A stretch of 58,261 bases of DNA from an uncultured Pelagibacteraceae bacterium (GCA_902566705.1 CACFJT010000006.1:1-58261); one strand, 5' to 3'. Numbered from the stretch's first letter, positions 45,262 through 55,207 are shown. The notes: a model not told the origin generated them from the sequence alone. Program-made: numbers and translations.

Positions 45262-46133
45262 TGAATTTTTTATCAAAAATACCAGGTCCTTTTTTAGTTT
45301 TTTTAGGAGCTTGTGCATTAAGTTTTGGAGGTTTAATTGTTAAGTCTTTTGATGGATCTACACTTTGGCAAATATTATTTTGGAGATCACTTTTCTTTAT
45401 TGGAGTAATTATAATTTTTTTAATCTTTTCTTACAAAGAAAAAATTTTCAGTGCTCTTTATAAATCTGGAATCCCAGGTTTATTTGGAGGTATAATTTTA
45501 TCTATCGGATTTGCTAGCTATGTGTTTGCTATGTACGAAACAACAGTAGCTAATGCAAACTTTATAATTCAAACTCAAGCTTTGTTTTTAGCAATTTTTG
45601 GTTATGTATTTTTAAAAGAAAAAATTTCAAAAATTACATTAACTTGTATTATTACAGCAGTCGTTGGTATTATTTTAATGTTAGGAAGTTCACTAACACC
45701 AGGTCAAATGACTGGAAACTTAGTTGCATTCATTATGCCTATATCATTTGCGATCTTAATTTTAATTGTTAGAAAATATCCAAAAGTTGATATGATACCT
45801 TTACAACTCGTTGCTGGAATTTTTGCAACATTAATAGGTTTGTTTATGTCCCCAAGTATTATTGTTTCAACAAATGATATATTTTTAGGTTTTATTGCAG
45901 GATTTTTTCAAGTTGGACTTGGTTTTATACTTATAACAATTGGAGCAAGATCAACTCCCTCAGCATTTGTTGGAATAATTATGTTAACTGAAGCTGTTTT
46001 AGGACCTTTATGGGCATGGATGTTTGCAAACGAAAACCCTCCACTTACAGTGCTTTTTGGTGGAGCGGTAGTTATTACAGCAGTAGTTATACAGTTTTTG
46101 TCTCCATTACTTGTCAAAAAGGTAGCTAAATAA
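45261..46133 (+). CDS. EamA/DMT superfamily permease
   Basis: A 290-residue, ten-helix membrane protein with two EamA repeats (about residues 8-135 and 150-280). Recognisable blocks are ANFIIQTQALFLAIFGYVFLKEK in the first and STPSAFVGIIMLTEAVLGPLWAWMFANE in the second. Family members mostly export amino acids or metabolites. Translational coupling to pxpC hints at an amino acid such as glutamate or pyroglutamate, which is inference. The glycine riboswitch starts just after its stop. Confidence 0.9.
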   Translation: MNFLSKIPGPFLVFLGACALSFGGLIVKSFDGSTLWQILFWRSLFFIGVIIIFLIFSYKEKIFSALYKSGIPGLFGGIILSIGFASYVFAMYETTVANANFIIQTQALFLAIFGYVFLKEKISKITLTCIITAVVGIILMLGSSLTPGQMTGNLVAFIMPISFAILILIVRKYPKVDMIPLQLVAGIFATLIGLFMSPSIIVSTNDIFLGFIAGFFQVGLGFILITIGARSTPSAFVGIIMLTEAVLGPLWAWMFANENPPLTVLFGGAVVITAVVIQFLSPLLVKKVAK

Positions 46134-46135
46134 AT

Positions 46136-46165
46136 TTCACATAAACATTTTAAATGTGCTATAAA
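46136..46165 (+). promoter_or_regulatory. Candidate promoter of the gcvTHP leader
   Basis: TTCACA (46136-46141, five of six matches to TTGACA), an 18-base spacer, and TATAAA (46160-46165, five of six matches to TATAAT). Transcription would begin around 46171-46173, exactly at the first helix of the riboswitch. Assigned by pattern and position only. Confidence 0.5.
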
Positions 46166-46171
46166 TTTATA

Positions 46172-46329
46172 TACGGGAGAGACTACTTTTGTAGCGCCGA
46201 AGGAGCAACCACCCCGGAAACTCTCAGGCAAAAGGACCGTACATATTAACTCTGGAAAGAGAATTATTCTCGCCGAAGGAGCAAATCTCTCAGGCACCAA
46301 GACAGAGGGGGCACAGAAGAGTTAATATG
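46172..46329 (+). promoter_or_regulatory. Tandem glycine riboswitch controlling gcvT-gcvH-gcvP
   Basis: Two glycine aptamers lie in series. Aptamer 1 is closed by TACGG (46172-46176) with CCGTA (46237-46241) and holds GCGCCGAAGGAGCAA and CTCTCAGGCAAAAGGACC. Aptamer 2 is closed by CTCTG (46250-46254) with CAGAG (46303-46307) and holds CTCGCCGAAGGAGCAAA and CTCTCAGGCACCAAGACAGAG. The segment 46242-46253 (CATATTAACTCT) is perfectly complementary to 46318-46329, which includes the gcvT ATG. That helix and aptamer 2's closing helix share bases 46250-46253, so only one can form. Glycine binding should free the start codon (on-switch). Confidence 0.96.
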
Positions 46330-47430
46330 GAAATAAAAAAAACATCACTAAATAAACTTCATCAAAGTAACAACGCGAAGTTTGTTGAATTCGCTGGTTA
46401 TGAAATGCCCATTCAGTATAGCAAAGGTATTATTGAAGAACATAAATTCACAAGATCGAATTCTGGAATATTTGATGTATCTCATATGGGTCAATTATTT
46501 ATATATGGTGATGAAAGTTTATCAAAAGAATTAGAAAAGATTTTCCCATTAGATTTAAAAAATCTAAAGCAAAACTGCTCTAAATATAGTTTTTTAATGA
46601 ATGAAGATGCTGGAATTTATGATGATTTAATTATCACAAAAATAGATGAGGGATATTTAATCATTTTAAATGCTGCATGCAAAGATAAAGATTTTGATAT
46701 TTTATTTAATTTACTAGGTTCAAAATTTAAAATGAATTTAGATAACAATAGATCTTTAATAGCAATTCAAGGACCTAAATCTGTTGAAATTTTAAACTCA
46801 ATTATAAATGGGGTTGATCAACTAAATTTTATGACAGGAAATTGGTTTGATTCTGATAATCAAAAATTATTTGTCACAAGATCAGGTTATACAGGGGAAG
46901 ATGGATTTGAAATTTCAATTTCTAACGATAAAGCTGAAAAATTTGTTGAAAATTTAATAGAAAAGGGAGCACAACTTATAGGACTTGGGGCAAGAGATAC
47001 CTTGAGATTAGAAGCTGGATTATGTTTATATGGACACGAATTAGATATTAATAAAACGCCAGTTGAGGCAAACCTTAAATGGGCAATTTCAAAATCTAGA
47101 TTATCAAATGGGGGTTTTATTGGATCGAAAAAAATTATGAACCAAATACAAGATGGAGCAAGCCAAATAAGAGTAGGGATTAAGCCTGAAGGTAGATTGA
47201 TTGCTAGAGAAAAAACTAAAATATTTAATGATGCAGATAAACAAATTGGTGAAATAACTAGTGGAACGTTTGGACCAAGTGTAAACGGTCCTATAGCGAT
47301 GGGTTATGTTGATAAAGAGTTTTCAAAGGTTGATACTAAAATTTTGCTTGAGGTGAGAGGGAAAAAACATCCAGCAAATATTTGCGCATTACCATTTTAT
47401 AAGAAAAATTATGTGAAAGGAGTAAATTAA
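46327..47430 (+). CDS. gcvT: Glycine cleavage system T protein (aminomethyltransferase)
   Basis: A 367-residue tetrahydrofolate enzyme that takes the aminomethyl group from lipoyl-H protein and releases ammonia and methylene-THF. Motifs are [49 protein letters not shown] and [20 protein letters not shown]. Its ATG is inside the riboswitch expression platform. gcvH starts on the last base of its stop codon. Confidence 0.98.
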   Translation: MEIKKTSLNKLHQSNNAKFVEFAGYEMPIQYSKGIIEEHKFTRSNSGIFDVSHMGQLFIYGDESLSKELEKIFPLDLKNLKQNCSKYSFLMNEDAGIYDDLIITKIDEGYLIILNAACKDKDFDILFNLLGSKFKMNLDNNRSLIAIQGPKSVEILNSIINGVDQLNFMTGNWFDSDNQKLFVTRSGYTGEDGFEISISNDKAEKFVENLIEKGAQLIGLGARDTLRLEAGLCLYGHELDINKTPVEANLKWAISKSRLSNGGFIGSKKIMNQIQDGASQIRVGIKPEGRLIAREKTKIFNDADKQIGEITSGTFGPSVNGPIAMGYVDKEFSKVDTKILLEVRGKKHPANICALPFYKKNYVKGVN

Positions 47431-47810
47431 TGAGTGAAGTAAAATTTTCTAAAGAACATGAGTGGATTACTTTGGAGGGAGATGTAGCCACAATAGGAAT
47501 TACAAAACATGCAACAGAAATGCTTGGAGACATAGTTTTTGCAGAACTTCCCGAAAAAGGATCTAATGTTGAAAAAGATGGTACTGCAGGAGTAGTAGAA
47601 TCTACGAAAGCTGCTAGTGATGTTTATACTCCAGTTAGTGGTGAAGTGGTAGACACCAACCAGTCTATAGTTGACGATCCTGCCAAAATCAATGAGGACC
47701 CTGAAGGTGGTGCATGGTTTTTTAAACTGAAAATTAAAGACACATCTGAGCTAGATACTTTAATGAATAAAGAAGAATACGATAAATTTGCAAAGGAGAC
47801 ATCAAGCTAA
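47430..47810 (+). CDS. gcvH: Glycine cleavage system H protein
   Basis: The 126-residue lipoyl carrier of the complex. The lipoylated lysine is Lys60 in [32 protein letters not shown] at the start and [14 protein letters not shown] near the end are standard. It overlaps gcvT and gcvP by one base each, giving tight coupling. Confidence 0.98.
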   Translation: MSEVKFSKEHEWITLEGDVATIGITKHATEMLGDIVFAELPEKGSNVEKDGTAGVVESTKAASDVYTPVSGEVVDTNQSIVDDPAKINEDPEGGAWFFKLKIKDTSELDTLMNKEEYDKFAKETSS

Positions 47811-50680
47811 TGTTACATAATTCACAAAAAGATTTTATTAGAAGACACATAGGTCCATCAAAAAAGGACCAGGAAAAAATGCTTAAAGATCTTAACTTTA
47901 AGTCATTAGATGAGTTTATTAATAGTACCATACCAGAAAAGATTCAGTTTAAAGGTGAATTAAATATCGGTGAACCAAATTCAGAATATGAAGCGTTAAG
48001 AAAATTAAAAGCAATCTCAAAAAAAAACCAAATTTACTCAAATTTTATAGGGATGGGTTATTATGGAACTTACACACCATATGTAATTTTAAGAAATATA
48101 TTAGAAAATCCTGGATGGTACACATCATACACACCTTATCAGCCTGAAGTAGCACAAGGTAGATTAGAGATGCTATTAAACTTTCAACAAATGATTGTTG
48201 ATTTTACTGGAATGGATATAGCAAACGCGTCTTTACTTGACGAAGGAACAGCAGCTGCCGAAGCTATGGGTTTAAGTCATAGACTTAATAAAAGTGATAG
48301 TAATTTAGTTTTTGTTTCAGAGAACTGTCACCCACAAACAATTGACGTTATTCAAACTAGAGCAGAGCCAATGGGTCTTAAAGTACTTGTTGGAAACGAG
48401 GATAAAGTTCTAGAGCAGTTAAAAGAAGATATTGTTTGCGGAGTTTTACAATATCCAGGAACTTTAGGTGATATTAAAGATCCTAGTGAGGCCATAAGTA
48501 AAATTCATAAAAAAAATGGAAAAGCAATTTTAGTTTGTGATCTCCTTGCACTTTCTATGCTAAAAACACCAAGAGAGCTTGGAGCAGATATTGCAGTCGG
48601 TAGTTCCCAAAGATTTGGTATTCCAATGGGTTATGGAGGACCTCATGCAGCCTTTTTTGCAACAAAAGATGAATACAAACGATCTATGCCAGGTAGAATT
48701 GTTGGTGTTTCAGTGGACAGGCATGGAAACCAGGCCTATAGATTGTCATTACAAACTAGAGAGCAACATATTAGAAGAGACAAAGCTACAAGTAATATTT
48801 GTACTGCTCAAGCCTTACTAGCGATTGTTTCAGCAGCATATGCCATTTATCACGGCCCTGATGGAATTAAAAGTATTTCCGAAAGAGTATCTCAACTAGC
48901 AAAAAATTTTGCAGATAAAATAAAACAATCTGGATATGAATTATACTCAGATTATTTCTTTGATACTGTAACTATTATAACCAAAGAAAAGACAGATCAG
49001 ATTTTCAAAAATGCTTTAGACCAAAGAGTTAATATTAGAAAAGTAAATTCAGAGATGCTGGCTGTTTCTTTCGATGAAAGAAAAAATGTTTATAGAGTAA
49101 ACCAACTACTAAAAATATTTAATGCTGCAGAGTCAATTAAAAAGGAGGATCCAACTGTTAGTTTACCAAATCTACCAAAAAATTTATTAAGAACTTCAAA
49201 ATATTTAGAACACCCTGTTTTTAATTCATATCATTCAGAGACAGAAATGCTTAGATATCTTAAAAAGTTAGAGGATAAGGATATAGCTCTTAATAGAACA
49301 ATGATTGCTCTAGGTTCATGTACTATGAAATTAAATGCTACTGCAGAAATGATACCTATTTCGTGGAGAGAATTGGCTGAGCCCCACCCATTCGTACCTG
49401 TAGAACAGATGGAGGGATATAGAGAAATGTTCACAGATCTTAAAAATTGGTTAAGATCTATTACTGGTTTTTCTGGTGTTTCACTTCAGCCAAATGCGGG
49501 AGCCCAAGGTGAGTATGCTGGCTTAATGGTAATAAGAAAGTATCATTTAGATAGAGGGGATGAAAATAGAAATATATGTTTAATTCCAAGTTCAGCACAT
49601 GGAACTAATCCAGCAAGTGCACAGATGGTTGGAATGAAAGTTGTCGTTGTTGATTGTGACAAAGAAGGAAATGTTGATTTTGAGGATTTAAAGAAAAAAG
49701 CAGAATTGCATTCAGACAATCTTGGTGCATTAATGGTAACTTACCCATCAACCCATGGCGTATTTGAGGAAAAAATTAAAGATATATGTGAAGTAATTCA
49801 TGAACATGGTGGTCAAGTTTATATGGATGGAGCAAACCTAAACGCACTTGTTGGAGTTGCAAAACCAGGAAATTTTGGTCCTGATGTTTGTCATATAAAT
49901 TTGCATAAAACATTTTGTATTCCACATGGTGGAGGAGGACCTGGAATGGGACCTATCGCATGTAAAAGACATTTACAAGTTTATCTGCCTAATCATCCAG
50001 TCGTAAAAGATTGTGGACCTGCAAGTGGAATAGGTGCCGTTTCAGCAGCTCCTTGGGGAAGCTCAAGTATTTTATCAATTTCTTGGATGTACATTAAGAT
50101 GATGGGATCCGAAGGTGTAAAACTTGCAACACAAATTGCAATCCTAAATGCAAATTACATAGCAAATAGATTAAAAGACCATTACCCAATTCTTTATAAA
50201 GGTTCAAATGGCAATGTTGCTCATGAGTGTATTATTGATATTAGATCAATTAAAAGCGAAACAGGTATTTCAGAAGAAGATATAGCTAAAAGATTAATTG
50301 ATTATGGATTTCATGCGCCAACAATGTCATGGCCAGTTGCTGGAACAATGATGATTGAACCAACAGAGAGTGAGAGCTTATCTGAACTGGATAGATTTTG
50401 TGACACATTGATTAGCATTAAAGAGGAAATAGATATGGTTAGGTCAGGTAAGTTTGACAAAGTAGATAATCCTATTAAAAATGCTCCTCACACCGATATT
50501 GAATTAGCTTCAGATGAATGGAGTCATAAGTATTCAAGAGAGCAAGCTGCATATCCTGCAAAATTCTTAAAAGCAAATAAATTTTGGCCTCCGGTTGCAA
50601 GAGTTGATAACGTGTATGGAGATAAAAATATTTTTTGTACTTGTCCAAGTATGGATGAGTTTAAAGAAGATGCAGCATAA
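47810..50680 (+). CDS. gcvP: Glycine dehydrogenase (decarboxylating), P protein
   Basis: A 956-residue single-chain PLP enzyme, the fused form rather than split GcvPA/GcvPB. The PLP lysine is near residue 700 in HINLHKTFCIPHGGGGPGMG. RRHIGPS is at the start, GMGYYGTYTP and EVAQGRLEMLLNFQ in the first half, and TEPTESES-like MIEPTESESLSELDRF near the end. It decarboxylates glycine and loads the H protein. Glycine is an important SAR11 nutrient, which fits riboswitch control. Confidence 0.99.
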   Translation: MLHNSQKDFIRRHIGPSKKDQEKMLKDLNFKSLDEFINSTIPEKIQFKGELNIGEPNSEYEALRKLKAISKKNQIYSNFIGMGYYGTYTPYVILRNILENPGWYTSYTPYQPEVAQGRLEMLLNFQQMIVDFTGMDIANASLLDEGTAAAEAMGLSHRLNKSDSNLVFVSENCHPQTIDVIQTRAEPMGLKVLVGNEDKVLEQLKEDIVCGVLQYPGTLGDIKDPSEAISKIHKKNGKAILVCDLLALSMLKTPRELGADIAVGSSQRFGIPMGYGGPHAAFFATKDEYKRSMPGRIVGVSVDRHGNQAYRLSLQTREQHIRRDKATSNICTAQALLAIVSAAYAIYHGPDGIKSISERVSQLAKNFADKIKQSGYELYSDYFFDTVTIITKEKTDQIFKNALDQRVNIRKVNSEMLAVSFDERKNVYRVNQLLKIFNAAESIKKEDPTVSLPNLPKNLLRTSKYLEHPVFNSYHSETEMLRYLKKLEDKDIALNRTMIALGSCTMKLNATAEMIPISWRELAEPHPFVPVEQMEGYREMFTDLKNWLRSITGFSGVSLQPNAGAQGEYAGLMVIRKYHLDRGDENRNICLIPSSAHGTNPASAQMVGMKVVVVDCDKEGNVDFEDLKKKAELHSDNLGALMVTYPSTHGVFEEKIKDICEVIHEHGGQVYMDGANLNALVGVAKPGNFGPDVCHINLHKTFCIPHGGGGPGMGPIACKRHLQVYLPNHPVVKDCGPASGIGAVSAAPWGSSSILSISWMYIKMMGSEGVKLATQIAILNANYIANRLKDHYPILYKGSNGNVAHECIIDIRSIKSETGISEEDIAKRLIDYGFHAPTMSWPVAGTMMIEPTESESLSELDRFCDTLISIKEEIDMVRSGKFDKVDNPIKNAPHTDIELASDEWSHKYSREQAAYPAKFLKANKFWPPVARVDNVYGDKNIFCTCPSMDEFKEDAA

Positions 50681-50686
50681 TAATTA

Positions 50687-51925
50687 ATGAAAATTGCTGT
50701 CGTTGGGTCAGGTATTTCTGGACTAAGTGCTGCTTATTATTTATCTAAAAAACATCATGTAGATCTTTTCGAAAGAGAAGACCATTTTGGTGGACATTCT
50801 CATACTATAGATTTGTTTTTTGATGAAAAAAAAGTATCAGTTGATATTGGCTTTATTGTTTTTAATTTTCAAACTTATCCAAATTTAATTAATTTTTTTA
50901 AGGAAAATGATATTCAAATTGAAAAAAGCAACATGTCTTTTTCAGTTTCAGTAGATAATACGAAATTTGAATATTGTGGAAAAGGATTGAGTGGGATTTT
51001 CTGCAATAAATCAAATCTATTTAACATTGATTTCTTAAAAATGTTTTTTGATATAATTAAATTTTATAAAAAAAGCGATAAAGCAATCATATCCAATGAT
51101 AAAATTACCTTAGGTGAATATTTAAAAATTAATAAATTATCCAAAACATTTGTTGATTATCATATAATACCAATGGTATCTGCAATTTGGTCTATGCCCC
51201 CTTATGAAGCAAGCAAAATGCCAATTAGTTTTTTTCTTAGATTTTTCCAAAATCATGGTTTGTTTAAATTGAAAAATAGACCACAGTGGTACACAGTAAC
51301 CAATAGAAGCAGAACCTATGTTAATAAAATAATTTCACAATTAAGTGGAGAACATTATAAAAATTATAAAGTTACAAAAATAAAAAGAAAAATGTCAGGA
51401 CTAGATTTATATTACGGTGGAGAAAGCGAATTTTTTGATTACGACAAGGTTATTTTGGCAACACATGCTAATGAAGCCTTAGAGATAATAGAAAATCCAA
51501 CTGAGGATGAGAGAAATATTCTTTCGAATTTTAGCTACAAAGAAAATATAGCTTACATACATACAGATCAGCTTGCCATGCCAAAAAATAAAAAAGCTTG
51601 GTCTTCTTGGAATTCATCAATAGATGACAAGAATTTAGAGAAAAATTCAATAACCTACTGGTTAAATTTATTGCAAAATTTAAAGTGTGATGAAAATATT
51701 TTCTTAACACTAAATCCTTACTTCAATATTGATGAGAAAAAAATATTGAAAAAAGTAAAATTTACACATCCATATTACGATCAAAAAGCATTAGATGCTC
51801 AATCAGAGCTTATTAAAATACAAAATCAAAAAGATTTACTTTTTTGTGGCAGTTATTTTGGTTACGGATTTCATGAAGATGGAATAAAATCATCTCTTGA
51901 AATGCTGAAAAACCTTAATGATTAG
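50687..51925 (+). CDS. FAD-dependent amine oxidase-like protein (cyclopropane lipid cluster)
   Basis: A 412-residue flavoprotein. The FAD fold is IAVVGSGISGLSAAYYLSKKHHVDLFERED followed by HFGGHSHTIDL. WSMPPYEASKMP, the ATHANEALEI block and the C-terminal FCGSYFGYGFHEDGIKS match the proteins regularly found beside DUF1365 and Cfa-like methyltransferases. It probably oxidises or dehydrogenates a membrane acyl chain in the same pathway (inference). It starts seven bases after gcvP and overlaps DUF1365 by eight. Confidence 0.87.
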   Translation: MKIAVVGSGISGLSAAYYLSKKHHVDLFEREDHFGGHSHTIDLFFDEKKVSVDIGFIVFNFQTYPNLINFFKENDIQIEKSNMSFSVSVDNTKFEYCGKGLSGIFCNKSNLFNIDFLKMFFDIIKFYKKSDKAIISNDKITLGEYLKINKLSKTFVDYHIIPMVSAIWSMPPYEASKMPISFFLRFFQNHGLFKLKNRPQWYTVTNRSRTYVNKIISQLSGEHYKNYKVTKIKRKMSGLDLYYGGESEFFDYDKVILATHANEALEIIENPTEDERNILSNFSYKENIAYIHTDQLAMPKNKKAWSSWNSSIDDKNLEKNSITYWLNLLQNLKCDENIFLTLNPYFNIDEKKILKKVKFTHPYYDQKALDAQSELIKIQNQKDLLFCGSYFGYGFHEDGIKSSLEMLKNLND

Positions 51926-52682
51926 TTCTTGTATATATAATGGAAACGTAATCCATAAGAGATTTAAACCAAAAGAACATTTTTTTAAATATAAAGTATT
52001 TTCACTTTTCATTGATCTATCAGAGTTAAATGAGCTTAATAATAAATTAAAATTTTTTTCATTAAATAAATTTAATCTTATTAGTTTTTACGAAAAAGAT
52101 CATGGTGACCGTGATGGGTCATCTCTTTTTGAGTGGGTAAAAAAAAATCTAATTAATAACGAAATCAGTACAGACAACATAAAAGTTAAACTTTTATGCT
52201 ATCCAAGAATATTTGGTTATGTTTTTAATCCACTAAGTATTTTTTTTGTATACGATAATAATGATAATTTAATTTCTATATTATATGAGGTTAAAAATAC
52301 ATTTGGCGAGCAACACACATATGTTTTTAAAGTTGAGGGACAAAATAAATTAATTCAAAATAATTGCTCAAAAAAATTTCATGTTTCACCATTCATTGAA
52401 ATGGATTGTAATTATTTTTTTAGAATATTAAATCCAGACCAGAAATTGTCAGTTGTAATTGATCAATATGATCAAGAAGGAAAAATTCTTTTTGCATCTC
52501 AAGATGGTGAAAGATCTTCTTTGACAAGTAAAAACTTAATGAATTCTTATATTAAACACCCTTTAATGACATTTAAAATTATCTCTGCGATACATTTTGA
52601 AGCGTTTAAATTGTGGTTTAAAGGAATTAAATTAATAAAGAAAAAATTTAAAATTAAAAATAATATAACAGTAGAAAATTAA
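51918..52682 (+). CDS. DUF1365 protein
   Basis: A 254-residue protein of DUF1365. Typical stretches are SCIYNGNVIHKRFKPKEHFFKYKVFSLFIDL, the CYPRIFGYVFNPLSIFFVYDN block, EVKNTFGEQHTYVF, and KFHVSPFIEMDCNYFF. The activity is not established in the family. It nearly always accompanies the flavoprotein and the Cfa-like methyltransferase, as here, and may act on the same lipid. It overlaps both neighbours, so the three are co-translated. Confidence 0.9.
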   Translation: MISSCIYNGNVIHKRFKPKEHFFKYKVFSLFIDLSELNELNNKLKFFSLNKFNLISFYEKDHGDRDGSSLFEWVKKNLINNEISTDNIKVKLLCYPRIFGYVFNPLSIFFVYDNNDNLISILYEVKNTFGEQHTYVFKVEGQNKLIQNNCSKKFHVSPFIEMDCNYFFRILNPDQKLSVVIDQYDQEGKILFASQDGERSSLTSKNLMNSYIKHPLMTFKIISAIHFEAFKLWFKGIKLIKKKFKIKNNITVEN

Positions 52683-53860
52683 TGTTTTTAAATAACACTG
52701 CAGATAAATTAGTTTTTAAATTTCTTAATAAAATAAATTATGGTTATCTAGAGCTTACTACACATGACGGAAAAGTTTTAAAGTTTGGAAATCCAAATGA
52801 AAAATTGCATGCAAATATTTCAATCAAAAAACCAGATTTTAATTATAATTTAATTAGAGGTGGTAGTATTGGATTTGCTGAGAGCTACATGAGAGGTGAA
52901 TTTGAAACTAATAACTTATCAAATTTAATTGAATTAACTGCAAGAAATATAGAAGTAATACATAAATTCTCAGGCCTTCTTGATTTTCCAATAATTAATT
53001 TTGTAAAAAATAAAATTATTAAAAATACAAAAAGTAGAAGCAAAGAAAATATTGCTAGACATTATGATCTAGGTAATGATTTTTTTTCTCTTTGGTTAGA
53101 CGACACACTTACATACTCTAGCGCTATTTTTGATGATAAATCAAAAAATCTATCTGATGCTCAAAATAACAAATATCAAAAATTAATTGATCTAATTAAA
53201 CCAAATAATGGTGACAAAATTTTAGAAATAGGATGTGGTTGGGGAGGTTTTGCCGAGTATCTAGGTAAAAAATACGATGTTAAACTAGACTGTATTACAA
53301 TATCAAAAAAACAATTTGAATACGCAAAAGAAAGAATTTTTAATTGTGGTTTAAACGAAAAAGTAAATATTGAAATAAAAGATTACAGAGATCTTGAAGG
53401 CAAATACAATTCAATTGCTTCTATAGAGATGATTGAGGCAGTTGGTCAAAATTATTTAGAGGGTTATTTTAAAACTATTAAAAATAACTTATCTGATGGT
53501 GGCAAAGCAGCTATTCAAGCAATTACTATCGATGATAGGTTATTTGATAGATATAAAAACAAACAAGATTTTATTCAAAAATATATTTTTCCAGGTGGTT
53601 TTTTGCCAAATAAAAATAGCATTAATCGATACGTTTCTGACAACGGTTTAACTGTTAATTCATATATTTCTTACGCTGATCATTATGCAAATACATTGGC
53701 TATATGGAGAAATGAGTTTTTAAAAAAATGGGATTTAATAAAAAATCAAGGTTTTGACTCAACATTTAAAAGAATGTGGGAGTTTTACCTTTCTTATTGT
53801 GAAGCAGGATTTAAGTCAAAAAATATAGATCTAATCCAGTTTTCAATGCAAAATAAATAA
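52682..53860 (+). CDS. Cyclopropane-fatty-acyl-phospholipid synthase-like methyltransferase
   Basis: A 392-residue SAM-dependent enzyme. An N-terminal lipid-binding region with GGSIGFAESYMRGEFET leads into ARHYDLGNDFFSLWLDDTLTYSSAIF, then the SAM site ILEIGCGWGGFAEYLG (about residues 180-195), SIEMIEAVGQNYLEGYF and YIFPGGFLPN. It methylates unsaturated acyl chains of phospholipids, giving cyclopropane or, with the flavoprotein, branched or furan fatty acids (the latter is inference). ATG overlaps the DUF1365 stop by one base. Confidence 0.92.
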   Translation: MFLNNTADKLVFKFLNKINYGYLELTTHDGKVLKFGNPNEKLHANISIKKPDFNYNLIRGGSIGFAESYMRGEFETNNLSNLIELTARNIEVIHKFSGLLDFPIINFVKNKIIKNTKSRSKENIARHYDLGNDFFSLWLDDTLTYSSAIFDDKSKNLSDAQNNKYQKLIDLIKPNNGDKILEIGCGWGGFAEYLGKKYDVKLDCITISKKQFEYAKERIFNCGLNEKVNIEIKDYRDLEGKYNSIASIEMIEAVGQNYLEGYFKTIKNNLSDGGKAAIQAITIDDRLFDRYKNKQDFIQKYIFPGGFLPNKNSINRYVSDNGLTVNSYISYADHYANTLAIWRNEFLKKWDLIKNQGFDSTFKRMWEFYLSYCEAGFKSKNIDLIQFSMQNK

Positions 53861-53876
53861 AATAATGGAGATATTT

Positions 53877-54425
53877 ATGCGACATATAAAAATTATTAAG
53901 CCAATTTCGTTGATAATTTTATTATTCTTAATTACAAGTTGCTCGAATAATAGTGCTATGAAACCGGAAGATTTTAAAAATAAAGAACCGAGATTAATCA
54001 TTGAAGAATATTTATCTGGAAATGTAAAGGCCTGGGGAGTTTTACAAAATAGGTCAGGAAAAGTAACAAGACAATTTTCTGCAGATTTAGATGGAACTTG
54101 GGATGGGAAGCAATTGATTCTTAAAGAAAAATTTAATTGGGATGATGGTGAAGTTCAAGACCGAGAATGGACAATAAAAAAAATTGATGAACATAATTAT
54201 GAAGGTACAGCTGGGGACGTTGTAGGTAAAGCGATAGGGTACTCTTATGGTCCAGCGTTTAAATTTGAATATGTTTTATTAGTTCCTGTCAAAGGTAAAG
54301 AGATAAAAATAACTTTTGACGATTGGATTTTTAAGCAAGATGATAGAGTTGCAATAAATAGAGCAACTATGACAAAGTTTGGTTTTAAAGTAGCAGAATT
54401 AACAGTTGTATTTGTAAAAGATTAA
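53877..54425 (+). CDS. DUF3833 lipoprotein
   Basis: A lipoprotein of about 182 residues. A signal segment (HIKIIKPISLIILLFLITS) ends at the lipobox cysteine, about residue 22 (LITSC). The mature part has SGNVKAWGVLQNRSGKVTRQFSADLDGTWD and WTIKKIDEHNYEGTAGDVVG, typical of DUF3833. ATG 53877 is preferred over ATG 53865 because a GGAG lies six bases before it. Same-strand continuation of the flavoprotein-DUF1365-Cfa run; it may handle modified lipids at the envelope (inference). Confidence 0.88.
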   Translation: MRHIKIIKPISLIILLFLITSCSNNSAMKPEDFKNKEPRLIIEEYLSGNVKAWGVLQNRSGKVTRQFSADLDGTWDGKQLILKEKFNWDDGEVQDREWTIKKIDEHNYEGTAGDVVGKAIGYSYGPAFKFEYVLLVPVKGKEIKITFDDWIFKQDDRVAINRATMTKFGFKVAELTVVFVKD

Positions 54426-55184
54426 CTATTTTTTTTGATATTTTGTGAGTTTTCCAACTAATCCAAAATAAATTTTACTTGGTAAAAAACTAAGCAGCTT
54501 TAATGTTATTGTAAGTGATTTTGGAAAATGTATTTCAAATGTATTTTTGTTTACTAAACCTTCAAAAATTTGATTTGCTGCATACTCGGGTGTCTTTAAA
54601 AAAGGCATTTTAAAATCATTTTTATCTGTCATTGGAGTTTTAATAAAACCAGGAGATACTAAACAAACACGTACATTGTGTCTTTTAAAATCAAAGTACA
54701 AACTTTCAGCTAAGTTATTTAATGCCGACTTTGATGGTCCATATCCTGTTGAATTAGGTAATCCTCTATATCCCGCAATTGATGACACAATAGTTATTAT
54801 TCCTTTTTTTTTATCTCTAAAGTACTGTTCAACAGCTTTAATACAATTAACTGTTCCAAAAAAATTTACCTTAAATACGTCTTCCATTTGCTCGACATCT
54901 ATTTCTTTCTCTTTTTTTGGATCCCATTTTCCTGTTGAAAAAAAACAAATATCTATATTTTCAAATTTGTTTTTAATTTCATTAAATACTTCTTTACACT
55001 TTTCTTTGTCAGTCACATCTAAAGGAAAACCTGAAATATTTTCATAAGAATTTGAAAGCTCATTCAATAATTCAGCTCGTCTTGCAGATATAGCAACATT
55101 CCATCCCATGGTTGCAAACTTAATTGCTAAAGCTTTACCAATGCCAGTACTTCCTCCAGTAATCCAAATAGTTTTTTTACTCAT
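54426..55184 (-). CDS. Short-chain dehydrogenase/reductase
   Basis: A 252-residue SDR. The cofactor motif is WITGGSTGIGKALA (about residues 7-20), the catalytic Ser-Tyr-Lys are in IVSSIAGYRGLPNSTGYGPSKSAL (Tyr and Lys of YGPSK), and VSPGFIKTPMTDK follows. The arginine ISARRAE after beta 2 suggests NADP. Proteins of this kind recur in DUF1365/Cfa clusters. It converges on DUF3833 with no gap and is divergent from TspO. Confidence 0.92.
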   Translation of the reverse strand: MSKKTIWITGGSTGIGKALAIKFATMGWNVAISARRAELLNELSNSYENISGFPLDVTDKEKCKEVFNEIKNKFENIDICFFSTGKWDPKKEKEIDVEQMEDVFKVNFFGTVNCIKAVEQYFRDKKKGIITIVSSIAGYRGLPNSTGYGPSKSALNNLAESLYFDFKRHNVRVCLVSPGFIKTPMTDKNDFKMPFLKTPEYAANQIFEGLVNKNTFEIHFPKSLTITLKLLSFLPSKIYFGLVGKLTKYQKK

Positions 55185-55207
55185 TTTTTGTTATGTATAT
55201 ATTTAAT

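Noticed and set aside
45908-46300. Open frame of 130 codons on the minus strand across the DMT gene end and riboswitch
   Set aside because: It is antisense to a clear coding gene and to a structured leader RNA, and its product has no recognisable motif.
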